64,000 nt of DNA from Bacteroides fragilis (GTDB lineage: Bacteria; Bacillota; Clostridia; Lachnospirales; Lachnospiraceae), in contig JAMPFK010000010.1 in assembly GCA_023664485.1 (NCBI GenBank), positions 1 to 64,000 on the forward strand, read 5' to 3'. The notes beneath the pieces were generated by a model that searched no databases, had not been told where the DNA came from, and saw nothing but the letters and a program-made list of their open reading frames with translations. This document shows positions 42,244-50,808 of this stretch, one piece after another. The number at the start of each line of letters is the position of its first letter. The stretch's first letter is position 1. The position numbers were made by a program, and so were the translations under genes.

Positions 42244-43086
42244 TTAAGAAGACAACAGCTTTTCGTAAATGATCCGGTCGCTGTCCTTAAAAACATTAAA
42301 GACGACCCGTTCCATACAGCCGTCGTGAGCTCTTAAAAAGGCGGTCACAGTCTTTACCGCGATTTCGGCCGCCTTGTCGTTCGGGAAATGAAATTCTCCC
42401 GTGGAAATACAGCAGAAAGCAACTGTCTTGATATTATTTTCCAGACAGCAATGCAGGACATTTGCATAGCAGTTTTGTAAATCCTGACAGAGCGTGTCGT
42501 TCAGTCTTCCGTATACGATGGGGCCGACCGTATGGATAACATAGTCGCAGGGAAGGTTATAGCCGGAGGTCAGCGTAGCCGTGCCGGTCGGCTCTTCATA
42601 TTCCCTGCCATATTTCATTCGTCTGCGGCTCATGATGCGGCTGCATTCCTCTCGAAGCTGCATCCCGGCGGCGCTGTGGACCGCATTGTCGATACATCTG
42701 TGGCATGGCACGAAACAGCCCAGCATCTGGGAATTGGCGGCATTGACGATCGCGCTGATCTTCAGCCGTGTGATATCGCCCTGCCAGAGCGACAGACGCC
42801 CGGAAAGGGAAGCTTCTTTTTGGATAACAGAGGCGCCTTTGCCGAACTGTTCTTCGACGGTCAAAATATCAGCCAGCGTGACGATTCCTTTTTCCCGAAG
42901 TTCTTCCTGGAGATAGCCGTCCTGCAAGGCTGCCAGTTCATCGGACAGTTCTTTCGGCATCCGGATGTTCATGAGGGAGCGGATGATGTTTTTCTTTTCC
43001 GGCAGGCTGTATCCTGTCGTATCGAGGTTTTGATATTCTGCGGAATCCGCTTTTAATTTTTCCAGAAAAATATCTGTTTTTTTCAT
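42244..43086 (-). CDS. Zinc-type macrodomain ADP-ribosyl hydrolase
   Basis: About 280 residues; ATG 43,086 has AGGG 8 bases upstream, with GTG 43,104 and ATG 43,095 as alternatives. The C-terminal macrodomain has I-V-N-A-A-N-S-Q-M-L-G-C-F-V-P-C-H-R-C-I-D-N-A-V-H-S, the cysteine/histidine segment of the zinc-dependent macrodomain class, then G-T-A-T-L-T-S-G-Y-N-L-P and C-C-I-S-T-G-E-F-H-F-P. Members reverse protein ADP-ribosylation and in staphylococci/streptococci sit beside a sirtuin (SirTM) and a lipoyl carrier; neither is here. The ~85-residue N-terminal extension is helical and typical of the class. Confidence 0.88.
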   Translation of the reverse strand: MKKTDIFLEKLKADSAEYQNLDTTGYSLPEKKNIIRSLMNIRMPKELSDELAALQDGYLQEELREKGIVTLADILTVEEQFGKGASVIQKEASLSGRLSLWQGDITRLKISAIVNAANSQMLGCFVPCHRCIDNAVHSAAGMQLREECSRIMSRRRMKYGREYEEPTGTATLTSGYNLPCDYVIHTVGPIVYGRLNDTLCQDLQNCYANVLHCCLENNIKTVAFCCISTGEFHFPNDKAAEIAVKTVTAFLRAHDGCMERVVFNVFKDSDRIIYEKLLSS

Positions 43087-43135
43087 TTCGTTCATCCCTG
43101 ACACATGCCTTTCCGAAAACCCTTATCCTGTTCTG

Positions 43136-43158
43136 TTATTGTTATGCCGTTTACTATA
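43136..43158 (-). repeat. Solitary end of the MITE family
   Basis: Read on the minus strand, TATAGTAAACGGCATAACAA differs at one base from the terminal repeat of the complete copy at 61,799. No interior or second end is present, so it is a remnant or a solo end. It lies about 50 bases before the macrodomain gene and may supply part of its promoter region. It is also part of a 7-bp inverted repeat, GTTATTG...CAATAAC, at 43,135-43,165. Confidence 0.5.
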
Positions 43159-43250
43159 CAATAACATCGGAGCGACACGATGTAAAGAAGGGATGTTGGA
43201 GCGGCGGCTGAACTGAAAACGGATTTCCGCGGGAATGCCGGCCGCGGCTA

Positions 43251-43279
43251 TTGACAAAACACTCTCCGGAGGATATACT
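43251..43279 (+). promoter_or_regulatory. Promoter of the ABC exporter operon
   Basis: TTGACA at 43,251-43,256 and TATACT at 43,274-43,279 with a 17-base spacer. Confidence 0.75.
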
Positions 43280-43286
43280 AAAATAA

Positions 43287-43346
43287 GTTAGTGGCTACTA
43301 ACCGACAAGCCACTCTTTTTATGCGGGACGGTTAGTTTCGACTAAT
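43287..43346 (+). promoter_or_regulatory. Two inverted-repeat operators plus overlapping terminator hairpin
   Basis: GTTAGT-N4-ACTAAC at 43,287-43,302 and GTTAGT-N4-ACTAAT at 43,331-43,346 are the same operator twice, 44 bp apart (about four helical turns), directly after the -10; they look like TetR/MarR-type sites. In addition AGTGGCT at 43,290-43,296 pairs with AGCCACT at 43,308-43,314 and is followed by CTTTTT, an early terminator/attenuator that overlaps the first operator. No cognate regulator gene is adjacent. Confidence 0.6.
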
Positions 43347-43384
43347 CAATTCAGAAATGATATTTGCCAACGGAGGGATAAGGA

Positions 43385-44101
43385 ATGTCGGAAGAAGAGA
43401 GAAAGTTTTTGGAGATCGTGGATTTAAAGAAGGGATTCGGCAGCGGGGATACCCGTCAGGAAGTGCTGCGCGGCATGAGCTTTTCGGTCGCGAAAGGGGA
43501 GTTCTGCGTGCTTCTTGGGCCTTCCGGTTCCGGGAAATCGACGCTGCTCAATATTATCGGCGGAATCGACAGCGCCGATGCGGGATATATATCCATAAAC
43601 GGCGATAAACTGAAGGATTTGGGAGAAAAGGGATTGACCCGGTACCGCCGGAAGCATTTGGGCTACGTTTTTCAAATGTATAATCTGATCGGGAATCTGA
43701 ATGTGAAGGAAAATATTGAGGTCGGCGCTTATCTGTCGGACGCGCCGCTCGATATCGACGAGCTTCTGCATACGCTCGGACTCTACGACCACAGGTACAA
43801 GCTTCCAAATCAGTTGTCCGGCGGGCAGCAGCAGCGCGTTTCGATCGGCCGTGCAATCGTTAAGAATCCGGATATCCTGCTTTGCGATGAACCGACGGGC
43901 GCGCTGGATTACAATACGTCGCGGGGAATATTGAAGCTGATCGAGGATGTGAATCAGAAGTACGGCAATACCATAATTATGGTGACGCATAATGAAGCGA
44001 TTCAAAATATGGCGGATCATGTGATAAAACTGCATGATGGAACGATACGCCGCAATGAAATTAACGCAGATAAAATTCCGGCCGCGGCTCTGGAATGGTA
44101 A
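43385..44101 (+). CDS. ABC transporter ATPase, MacB/LolD type
   Basis: 238 residues. Walker A L-L-G-P-S-G-S-G-K-S-T-L-L-N at about 44-57, Q-loop F-Q-M-Y-N-L, signature Q-L-S-G-G-Q-Q-Q-R-V-S-I at about 143-154, Walker B I-L-L-C-D-E-P-T-G-A-L-D, and the H-loop V-T-H-N. The V-F-Q-M-Y-N-L-I and D-E-P-T-G-A-L-D forms are typical of the MacB/LolD/FtsE exporters. It pairs with the FtsX-like permease that starts 12 bases downstream. Probable roles are peptide-antibiotic resistance or lipoprotein/peptide export; the substrate is unknown. Confidence 0.92.
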   Translation: MSEEERKFLEIVDLKKGFGSGDTRQEVLRGMSFSVAKGEFCVLLGPSGSGKSTLLNIIGGIDSADAGYISINGDKLKDLGEKGLTRYRRKHLGYVFQMYNLIGNLNVKENIEVGAYLSDAPLDIDELLHTLGLYDHRYKLPNQLSGGQQQRVSIGRAIVKNPDILLCDEPTGALDYNTSRGILKLIEDVNQKYGNTIIMVTHNEAIQNMADHVIKLHDGTIRRNEINADKIPAAALEW

Positions 44102-44112
44102 GGAGGTTCGTC

Positions 44113-46827
44113 ATGAAAAATCCACTTTTAAAGAGAATTCCGAGAGAGCTTTTGGGCGATTGGAGAAAATATCTCGTTGTCAGCCTGTTTCTGATTCTTA
44201 CCATCGGATTTGTATCGGGAATGTATGTTGCAAATGAAAGCATGATGACGGCGGCGGATGAGGGCGCTTCAAAATACAGGCTGGAGGACGGGCATTTTGA
44301 GCTGGAGTATCGGGCGGACGGGGAACTGGCCGACGCGGTCCGAACCGGGGAAAAGGCCGATATCAGGCAGTATTACAGGAATAAGGCGGAAGAGGAGCTG
44401 GATGAAAAGTTTGAGGAGGAGTTTGCGCGGGAGTTTACGGAAGCATTTGACCTGGAGTTTGAAACAGAGTTCAGGGCGGCGTTTGCGATGCAGATAAAAG
44501 AATCCATACTGGCGAGGGGGTTAAAGGAAGCGGAAGCGGAGGCGATGCTTCCGGCAGCGGTTGCGCAGGCAGAGCAGACGGATGCGTATCGGGCGGCGTA
44601 TGATGCCGCATACGGGGAACTTTATCAGGAAACATATGCCGATGCTTATGCGAAGGCATACGACGGGGCCTGGGAGGAGATTCAGGATGAGATAGAGGAA
44701 AAGTATGCGGAAGCGGCGGAAAAGTACGAATTAGAAGATCCGGATTTTGAGGCCGTTCCGGTGCGGCTGTATGAAAACTTTTACCGAAACGAGGAAGAGG
44801 ACAATCATAACGACGGCGTATCCGACGGGACGGTCAGAGTCTATATCAAAACGGAAGAGATAAATCTGGCCTGTCTTATGGAGGGAAATTTTCCGGAGAC
44901 GGAGGATGAGATTGCAATTGACCGTATGCACGCGGATAACGCGGGAATCGAAGTGGGGGATGTCATTACGGTCGGCGGGGAGCGTTTTGAGGTCGCCGGG
45001 CTGATCGCCTATGTCAATTATGCTACGCTGCATGAGAAAAACACGGATCTGATATTCGACGCTTTGAAGTTCGATGTCGCAATGGTGACGGAGGGCGGTT
45101 TCGAGCGTCTGCATCAGGAGATCCATTATGCATATGCCTGGAAGTATGAAAAGGAACCCGCGGATGAAAAGGAAGAAAAAAGCCGTTCGGATGATTTTTT
45201 AAAAGCGCTGCTTACGCAGACGCTCGTCCATGATAATGAAATAGAGGATTACCTGCCTGGGTACGCCAATTCCGCAATTCATTTTGCGACGGACGATATG
45301 GGCTCTGACGAGGCGATGGGCGGCGTTCTCCTGAATATCCTGATCGTGATCATCGCTTTTATTTTTGCGGTTACGATAAATAATACGATCGCGAAAGAGT
45401 CCCAGACGATCGGTACGCTCCGCGCTTCCGGTTATAGCAGGGGGGAACTGGTCCGGCATTATCTTGCCATGCCGGTAATCGTGACGCTGCTTGCGGCAGG
45501 CATCGGAAATCTGCTCGGATATTCTGTGTTCAAAAATGTAGTGGTATCCATGTATTATAACAGCTACAGCCTTCCGCTTTATGAAACGATATGGAATCCC
45601 GAAGCCTTTTATAAGACAACGCTGATTCCGGCCGCGCTGATGTTTATCGTGAATCTTGTTATCATTATGAAGATGATGCGGCATACGCCTCTGCAGTTCC
45701 TCAGGCATGATCTGAAGAAAACGGGACGGAAGAAGACTGTGCGTCTGCCGGGATGGAAATTTTTAAGCAGGTTCCGCCTGCGCATTATCCTGCAGAACAT
45801 TCCCGCTTACCTCATCCTCTTTGCGGGGGTATTCTTTATCATGGTGATGCTCGCTATGGCGGTCGGGATGCCTAATACGCTTAAATTTTATAAAGAAAAT
45901 GCCGCGGATATGATGTTCGCAAAGTATCAGTACCTGTTGAAATCCTGCGAAGATGAAGATGGAAATGTGGTCGTTTCACGCAATAGCGACGCCGAAAAAT
46001 TCAGTATGCGCCCGCTGCTTAAAAAGGGCGGTGCATTGGATGAGGAAATCTCTGTCTATGGTATTTCGGACGACAGCAGATATGTAAAGATCGACGGCCT
46101 GGAACTGTTAAAAGAGGGTGAAGTCTGTATTTCGGACTCCTTCCGGGAAAAATATGATCTGGAAGTGGGGGATACCGTTCTTCTGGATGAAAAATATGAG
46201 AACGAACAATACCGGTTCCAGGTCGCGGGGATCTATGATCAATGCCAGAGCATTTCCGTTTTTATGCCGATGCGGAATTACCGCGCGCTGTTTGGCCTGG
46301 ATGAAGAGGAATTTGGCGGTTATATGTCTGATTCGGAAATCACGGATATTGCACAGGAGAATATCGCGGCGGTCATTACGGAGCGCGATATTACGAAAAT
46401 GTGCGACCAGCTGGATCATTCTATGGGGGCGTATATGCAGTATTTTCAGATTTTGTGTATTCTTTTATCGGCTGTGCTGATTTATCTTCTTACGAAAGTG
46501 ATTATCGAAAAGAATGAAAATGCGATATCCATGACCAAGATTCTTGGGTATGAGAACCGGGAAATCGCAAAACTGTATCTTTTTCCGACGACTATCGTCT
46601 TAGTGGCCGTGGATGCGGTCAGTGTGGTTTTGGGAGCCCTTGTAATGAAGGAAGTATGGAAAGCGATTATGCTCGGCTACAGCGGGTGGTTTCCTTTTGT
46701 CATGGAACCGGCGGGATATGGCAGGATGTTCGCTTTCGTCCTGCTTGGATATCTGCTTGTTACGTTTTTCGATTTCAGGAGGATTAAAAAGATTCCAATG
46801 GAAGAAGCGCTCAAGAATGTGGAGTGA
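44113..46827 (+). CDS. FtsX-like ABC permease with large extracellular insert
   Basis: 904 residues from ATG 44113, with a perfect AAGGAGG seven bases upstream. One N-terminal membrane helix (about 16-38) leads into a large extracellular domain. Residues ~80-215 of it are extremely rich in Ala, Glu and Tyr and predicted as a long coiled coil (repeats such as A-Y-A-D-A-Y-A-K-A-Y). Two FtsX modules follow, with helices at about 400-480/500-540 and 755-890, the arrangement of two-module MacB-like exporters. The Glu/Ala coil may reach out to a partner or the cell wall, as in YknZ/YhgE-type proteins (inference). Confidence 0.85.
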   Translation: MKNPLLKRIPRELLGDWRKYLVVSLFLILTIGFVSGMYVANESMMTAADEGASKYRLEDGHFELEYRADGELADAVRTGEKADIRQYYRNKAEEELDEKFEEEFAREFTEAFDLEFETEFRAAFAMQIKESILARGLKEAEAEAMLPAAVAQAEQTDAYRAAYDAAYGELYQETYADAYAKAYDGAWEEIQDEIEEKYAEAAEKYELEDPDFEAVPVRLYENFYRNEEEDNHNDGVSDGTVRVYIKTEEINLACLMEGNFPETEDEIAIDRMHADNAGIEVGDVITVGGERFEVAGLIAYVNYATLHEKNTDLIFDALKFDVAMVTEGGFERLHQEIHYAYAWKYEKEPADEKEEKSRSDDFLKALLTQTLVHDNEIEDYLPGYANSAIHFATDDMGSDEAMGGVLLNILIVIIAFIFAVTINNTIAKESQTIGTLRASGYSRGELVRHYLAMPVIVTLLAAGIGNLLGYSVFKNVVVSMYYNSYSLPLYETIWNPEAFYKTTLIPAALMFIVNLVIIMKMMRHTPLQFLRHDLKKTGRKKTVRLPGWKFLSRFRLRIILQNIPAYLILFAGVFFIMVMLAMAVGMPNTLKFYKENAADMMFAKYQYLLKSCEDEDGNVVVSRNSDAEKFSMRPLLKKGGALDEEISVYGISDDSRYVKIDGLELLKEGEVCISDSFREKYDLEVGDTVLLDEKYENEQYRFQVAGIYDQCQSISVFMPMRNYRALFGLDEEEFGGYMSDSEITDIAQENIAAVITERDITKMCDQLDHSMGAYMQYFQILCILLSAVLIYLLTKVIIEKNENAISMTKILGYENREIAKLYLFPTTIVLVAVDAVSVVLGALVMKEVWKAIMLGYSGWFPFVMEPAGYGRMFAFVLLGYLLVTFFDFRRIKKIPMEEALKNVE

Positions 46828-46857
46828 CCGGATGAAAAACGCGCCCGTTCTTTTCTA

Positions 46858-46886
46858 TTGCCTGTTTTTTCTATTTTTGCTATACT
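46858..46886 (+). promoter_or_regulatory. Promoter of the amylosucrase gene
   Basis: TTGCCT at 46,858-46,863 and TATACT at 46,881-46,886 with a 17-base spacer, giving a leader of about 105 bases that contains the hairpin motif at 46,954. Confidence 0.55.
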
Positions 46887-46953
46887 TGGCGCAGGGGATT
46901 TAATCCGGAAGAATCAATTTCTTCACAAACGAATCTGTTCGTTTTGCAAATAC

Positions 46954-46995
46954 TGCGCCGCGCTCAAATCGCGGACTGAGTAAGAATGGGGGGTT
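46954..46995 (+). promoter_or_regulatory. Conserved hairpin leader, copy A (candidate cis-regulatory RNA)
   Basis: CCGCG at 46,958-46,962 pairs with CGCGG at 46,970-46,974 around a CTCAAAT loop. It is followed by ACTGAGTAAGAATGG at 46,975-46,989 and the G-rich ribosome site of the amylosucrase gene. Copy B before the gene at 54,063 has a different 6-bp stem, the same YCAAAT loop, and the same CTGAGYAAGAATGG tail. The stem varies while pairing is kept. Confidence 0.6.
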
Positions 46996-46998
46996 TTC

Positions 46999-48840
46999 AT
47001 GGAAAGAGAAGAGAAGGGGTCGTATGGAAAACGGTTTGAAAGGCATGTCGATGAGCTGCGCTGGCTTTATATGGAGCTGTATGATAACGGCTCCATGTTC
47101 GCGGAGCTGTGCGATAAGATGCGGGAATTTTATGAGGAACGCGCCGAAGCGCTGAAAAGGCTGGATCTCGAACGGGAGGAACAGCCGGACTGGTATAAAA
47201 AGAACGATATGCTCGGCATGATGTTCTATATCGATAATTTTGCCGGAAATATGAAGGGCGTGGAATCCAGGCTGGATTATCTGGAAAAATGTAATGTCAA
47301 TTACCTTCATCTCATGCCTTTTCTGGATACTCCCAGGGGGCGTTCCGACGGCGGCTACGCGGTATCCGATTTCCGGAAGGTGCAGGAAAAGCTCGGTACG
47401 ATGGAGGATTTGGAAAGGCTGACGGAGGCCTGTCATCAAAGGGGAATGAACGTCTGCATGGATTTTGTCATGAACCATACCTCGGAGGATCACGAATGGG
47501 CGAAACGCGCGCGCCGGGGCGAAGGCGAATATATGAGCCGCTATTTCTTTTTTGATAACCGGGAGATTCCCGATGAGTACGAAAAGACCGTGCCGCAGGT
47601 GTTCCCGACGACGGCGCCGGGCAATTTCACATGGCTGCCGGAAATCGGCCACTATGTCATGACGTCCTTTTATCCCTATCAATGGGATCTGAATTATAAA
47701 AATCCGAGAGTGTTCAACGAGATGATGTACCATTTTCTCTATCTGGCGAACCGGGGCATCGATATCGTCCGTATCGACGCGGTGCCCTATATCTGGAAGG
47801 AACCCGGAACACAGTGCCGGAACCTGAAACAGGTGCATACGATCGTGCGTATGATGCGTATGATTGCCGAAATCGTCTGTCCGGGGATCCTGCTGCTCGG
47901 CGAGGTGGTCATGGAGCCGGAAAAGGTGGCGCCCTACTTTGGGACTGTCGATAAACCGGAGTGCCATATGCTCTATAATGTCACGACGATGGCGACGACC
48001 TGGCATACGGTGGCGACGAGGGATACCCGTCTTTTGAAAAAACAGCTCGACATTGTGAGCCGTCTGCCCAGGGAATATGTATTTCTGAACTATCTGCGCT
48101 GTCATGATGATATCGGCTGGGGGCTGGATTACGCGGCCCTTTGGGAGGACGGTTTCGGGGAGCGCTCCCATAAACAGTATCTGAACGATTATTTTCAGGG
48201 CTATGCCGGGGGCAGTATGAGCTGCGGCGAGCTTTACAATGCCGATCCGGTCACGGGAGACGCCAGATTCTGCGGCACGACGGCTTCCATGTGCGGCATC
48301 GAGAAGGCCGGTTCCGAACGGGACGAGGCGGCTATGGAACGGGCGATCCGGCTGGATGTGATGCTCCATGCCTGTATGTTCATGCAGTCGGGCATTCCGG
48401 TGCTTTATAGCGGCGATGAGATCGGCCAGATCAACGACTATACTTATAAAGAGGATCCGGATAAAGCGCAGGATTCCCGTTATATCCACCGCGGGGCGAT
48501 GAAATGGGAGCTGGCGGAGAATATTTCGGATGAGCGTTCTGTGGAGGGCCGTATTTTCGGGCGGCTTGGCCGGCTGGAGCAGATCCGGAAGGCGGAAAAG
48601 GTATTCATGACGAATGCGGACGTCTGGACGTTCGATACCGGGACGGACAACGTGCTCGGCATCGGCAGATATTACGAAGGGGATATGCTGTCAGGCCTGT
48701 TTAATTTCAGCGAATACGATAAAATGGTGCAGGTATCGGAGCAGGAGGAAGTTTATATCGACCTGATTTCCGGGGAAAAAGAAAAAGCCGGGTGGCTGGA
48801 GCTTCCGGCTTATGGGTTCTTTTATCTGAAAAAGGCGTGA
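46999..48840 (+). CDS. Amylosucrase-type GH13 enzyme
   Basis: 613 residues, close to the ~630 of known amylosucrases. A helical N-terminal domain (about 1-75) precedes the barrel: N-Y-L-H-L-M-P-F, S-D-G-G-Y-A-V-S-D-F, C-M-D-F-V-M-N-H-T-S, D-I-V-R-I-D260-A-V (nucleophile), L-L-G-E302 (acid/base) and C-H-D370-D-I-G-W. The D260-E302 spacing of 42 equals that in Neisseria amylosucrase. It would use sucrose either to build alpha-1,4-glucan or, as a sucrose hydrolase, to release glucose and fructose. There is no signal peptide. Preceded by the shared hairpin leader. Confidence 0.85.
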   Translation: MEREEKGSYGKRFERHVDELRWLYMELYDNGSMFAELCDKMREFYEERAEALKRLDLEREEQPDWYKKNDMLGMMFYIDNFAGNMKGVESRLDYLEKCNVNYLHLMPFLDTPRGRSDGGYAVSDFRKVQEKLGTMEDLERLTEACHQRGMNVCMDFVMNHTSEDHEWAKRARRGEGEYMSRYFFFDNREIPDEYEKTVPQVFPTTAPGNFTWLPEIGHYVMTSFYPYQWDLNYKNPRVFNEMMYHFLYLANRGIDIVRIDAVPYIWKEPGTQCRNLKQVHTIVRMMRMIAEIVCPGILLLGEVVMEPEKVAPYFGTVDKPECHMLYNVTTMATTWHTVATRDTRLLKKQLDIVSRLPREYVFLNYLRCHDDIGWGLDYAALWEDGFGERSHKQYLNDYFQGYAGGSMSCGELYNADPVTGDARFCGTTASMCGIEKAGSERDEAAMERAIRLDVMLHACMFMQSGIPVLYSGDEIGQINDYTYKEDPDKAQDSRYIHRGAMKWELAENISDERSVEGRIFGRLGRLEQIRKAEKVFMTNADVWTFDTGTDNVLGIGRYYEGDMLSGLFNFSEYDKMVQVSEQEEVYIDLISGEKEKAGWLELPAYGFFYLKKA

Positions 48841-48850
48841 GAAGGACGTG

Positions 48851-50365
48851 TCAGGGAGCCGCAGGAAGAGGCTCGTCCCAGACGGCCTTCCGGCAGTATT
48901 GGGCGATGGAGCGCAGTAGTTCGTGATGCGCGGCGTAGCGGAGGCTTCCCACGATGTACAGCCTGTCCCGCGCTCTCGATAAGGCGACGTTCAGCCTTCT
49001 TGCATCCGCAAGAAAGCGGAAGGAGCCGTGAGTCCTTGTTAAACTGAAAATGACGATATCCGATTCCTTACCCTGAAAACCATCGACGGTATCGACGTTT
49101 ACATCGAGCCCGGCGAACGATTCCGGCCGCAGCGATTTCCGTATCGAGGCGGCCTGCTGCCTGTACGGGGTGATGACCGCGGCGGATGTTCCGGCGCCGC
49201 TGTCGGCGAGTTTCCACAAAAGGCTCCGTATAATCTCCCCCTCATCCAGATTAAAGATCCTGGGATTTCCCGCGTTATTTTTTCCCTGGAGGGGCCAGGC
49301 TTTTGTCGGGGTGTAATCTATCCATGTGATACATCCTTTATCGCTGGCGTTTCTTCCATTTTTCAGCGCGCCGCCGTAGAACAGGGCGCCGATCAGACTG
49401 CCGATCTGATCCGTCATGCGGTACTGCGTATCGAGTATCGTTACACGAGGGGAGCGGGAGAACAGTTCGTCGATGTACAGATAGCTCTGCAGGTCGCATT
49501 GTTCGATGCTCCGGATGATTTCGAGTTCTTCGGAGCAGAAAACGGGCGGCAGCTGTTTCGGGTCGCCGACCAGGACCGCTTTTCGGGCGACCGTCAGCGG
49601 GGCCAGGATTTCCGGCAGCGTTGCCTTACAGACTTCGTCGATGATCACGATATCGAACATTTCCGACGATGTTTCAAACTCATAGGCGCTGACTCTGTTA
49701 CAGGTCATGCCGGTAATATTGGCCGACAGCGCGAGCGCTTTCTCAAGGCTTTTATCCTCGCAGTCCGACAGCGTCTGCGAAATGCTGCAGGCAATATCCG
49801 GGTCTTTGCAGAAGTCCTGCAGCCATTCGCAGTAGGTATGGACGATCGTTTCCGGCGAGAATTCGTCGGCCGCGCTGTTCGGCTCCTTATCCCGGATGCG
49901 GACGATCCTTATTCTGTCGTTGTATTCGGATATGCGGGAGATCAGGTTGTTCACGGCGATATGCGTTTCCGAGCAGACGAGGATCCTGACAGCAGGATCC
50001 TGCCGGTATAATTGCAGGCAGATTTCGGCAATGACCTGCGTTTTGCCTGTTCCGGGAGGGCCCTGTATCAGGGAAAGAACATGATCTCCCAGGGCGGTTT
50101 CCACCGCTTTTTGCTGCGAATCGTTGAGGTTCAGAAAATAATCGGGATGCCGGACGGGTTCCGGTTCGGATAAAAGGGTGTCCGGGGGCGCGATAAATTC
50201 TGTCAGCACTTTGGGATTGAGCACTGCGGCGCAGCGGACTCTTTCGATCGTCCTAAGCTGCCGTTCCGCTTTGATCCGTTCGCCTTCATCGCCGGTCGCC
50301 GCAAGGCGTTCGGATAAAAAGGTTTTCCAGTGCGCTAAGTGTTCCGCCCAGTTGTTTGTGTTCAT
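48851..50365 (-). CDS. UPF1/DNA2-like superfamily 1 helicase
   Basis: 504 residues, last gene of a four-gene overlapping operon. Motif I G-P-P-G-T-G-K-T at about 101-108, motif II I-I-D-E-V-C-K-A, motif III G-D-P-K-Q-L-P-P, motif IV Q-Y-R-M, motif V T-V-D-G-F-Q-G-K-E-S-D and motif VI N-V-A-L-S-R-A-R are complete. This is an SF1B RNA/DNA helicase of the UPF1/AAA_11-AAA_12 type, here without the long N-terminal domains of larger relatives. Its start overlaps the stop of the preceding gene by 4 bases. UPF1-like helicases recur in phage-defence systems, which fits the odd partners here (inference). Confidence 0.88.
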   Translation of the reverse strand: MNTNNWAEHLAHWKTFLSERLAATGDEGERIKAERQLRTIERVRCAAVLNPKVLTEFIAPPDTLLSEPEPVRHPDYFLNLNDSQQKAVETALGDHVLSLIQGPPGTGKTQVIAEICLQLYRQDPAVRILVCSETHIAVNNLISRISEYNDRIRIVRIRDKEPNSAADEFSPETIVHTYCEWLQDFCKDPDIACSISQTLSDCEDKSLEKALALSANITGMTCNRVSAYEFETSSEMFDIVIIDEVCKATLPEILAPLTVARKAVLVGDPKQLPPVFCSEELEIIRSIEQCDLQSYLYIDELFSRSPRVTILDTQYRMTDQIGSLIGALFYGGALKNGRNASDKGCITWIDYTPTKAWPLQGKNNAGNPRIFNLDEGEIIRSLLWKLADSGAGTSAAVITPYRQQAASIRKSLRPESFAGLDVNVDTVDGFQGKESDIVIFSLTRTHGSFRFLADARRLNVALSRARDRLYIVGSLRYAAHHELLRSIAQYCRKAVWDEPLPAAP

Positions 50366-50808
50366 GATCTGTTCCTTCCCTTTCTTTCAGGTATCTGCCT
50401 GCTGATGCTGAAATCCAGCGCTTTTGCCAGAAAACCGAGTTTAACGTCCGGCAGCAGATGTGCCAGTATCGCTTCTTTGACGCCGATATCCGTAATGAAC
50501 AACGGTCCGTCCGTTACCGCCTCCTCTAGCGCGTCGGGAACGTCCAGAGGATAGGAATGATGGATGCAGGTTTCGATGACGGCGGACACGGGATCGGAAA
50601 GCGAGAGACGGCGGGCCTCCATATCAGCGCTTAGAATCTGCTGGTTGACCAGTTTCCTCAGGGCGTTGGCGAGCACCGCATCGGAGAAGATCCAAAGCAG
50701 GCCGCCGATCTGCCGGATATCCGTTACCCCGTTTAGAACAAGGTGGAAGACAGCCTGCTCTACGACGCCGAAACGGTGATTGAGCGTAAAATCAATTTTT
50801 ACCGTCAT
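50362..50808 (-). CDS. Small, possibly winged-helix protein
   Basis: 148 residues from ATG 50,808 with AAAGGAG upstream. F-G-V-V-E-Q-A-V-F-H-L-V, then I-R-Q-I-G-G-L-L and L-A-N-A-L-R-K-L-V-N-Q-Q-I-L looks like a winged-helix fold (three helices and a wing). The second half (P-L-F-I-T-D-I-G-V-K-E-A-I-L) is unrecognised. Its start overlaps the coiled-coil gene by 17 bases and its end overlaps the helicase gene by 4, so the three are translationally coupled. It might be a nucleic-acid-binding adaptor for the helicase. Confidence 0.55.
   Translation of the reverse strand: MTVKIDFTLNHRFGVVEQAVFHLVLNGVTDIRQIGGLLWIFSDAVLANALRKLVNQQILSADMEARRLSLSDPVSAVIETCIHHSYPLDVPDALEEAVTDGPLFITDIGVKEAILAHLLPDVKLGFLAKALDFSISRQIPERKGRNRS

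Noticed and set aside
46832..46903. 24-codon hydrophobic open frame (M-K-N-A-P-V-L-F...)
   Set aside because: It overlaps the likely amylosucrase promoter and its T-rich -35/-10 spacer; no good ribosome site.
46900..48489. Long minus-strand open frame (529 codons)
   Set aside because: It lies wholly opposite the amylosucrase gene, is rich in His/Arg/Ile codons typical of an antisense shadow, and matches no family.
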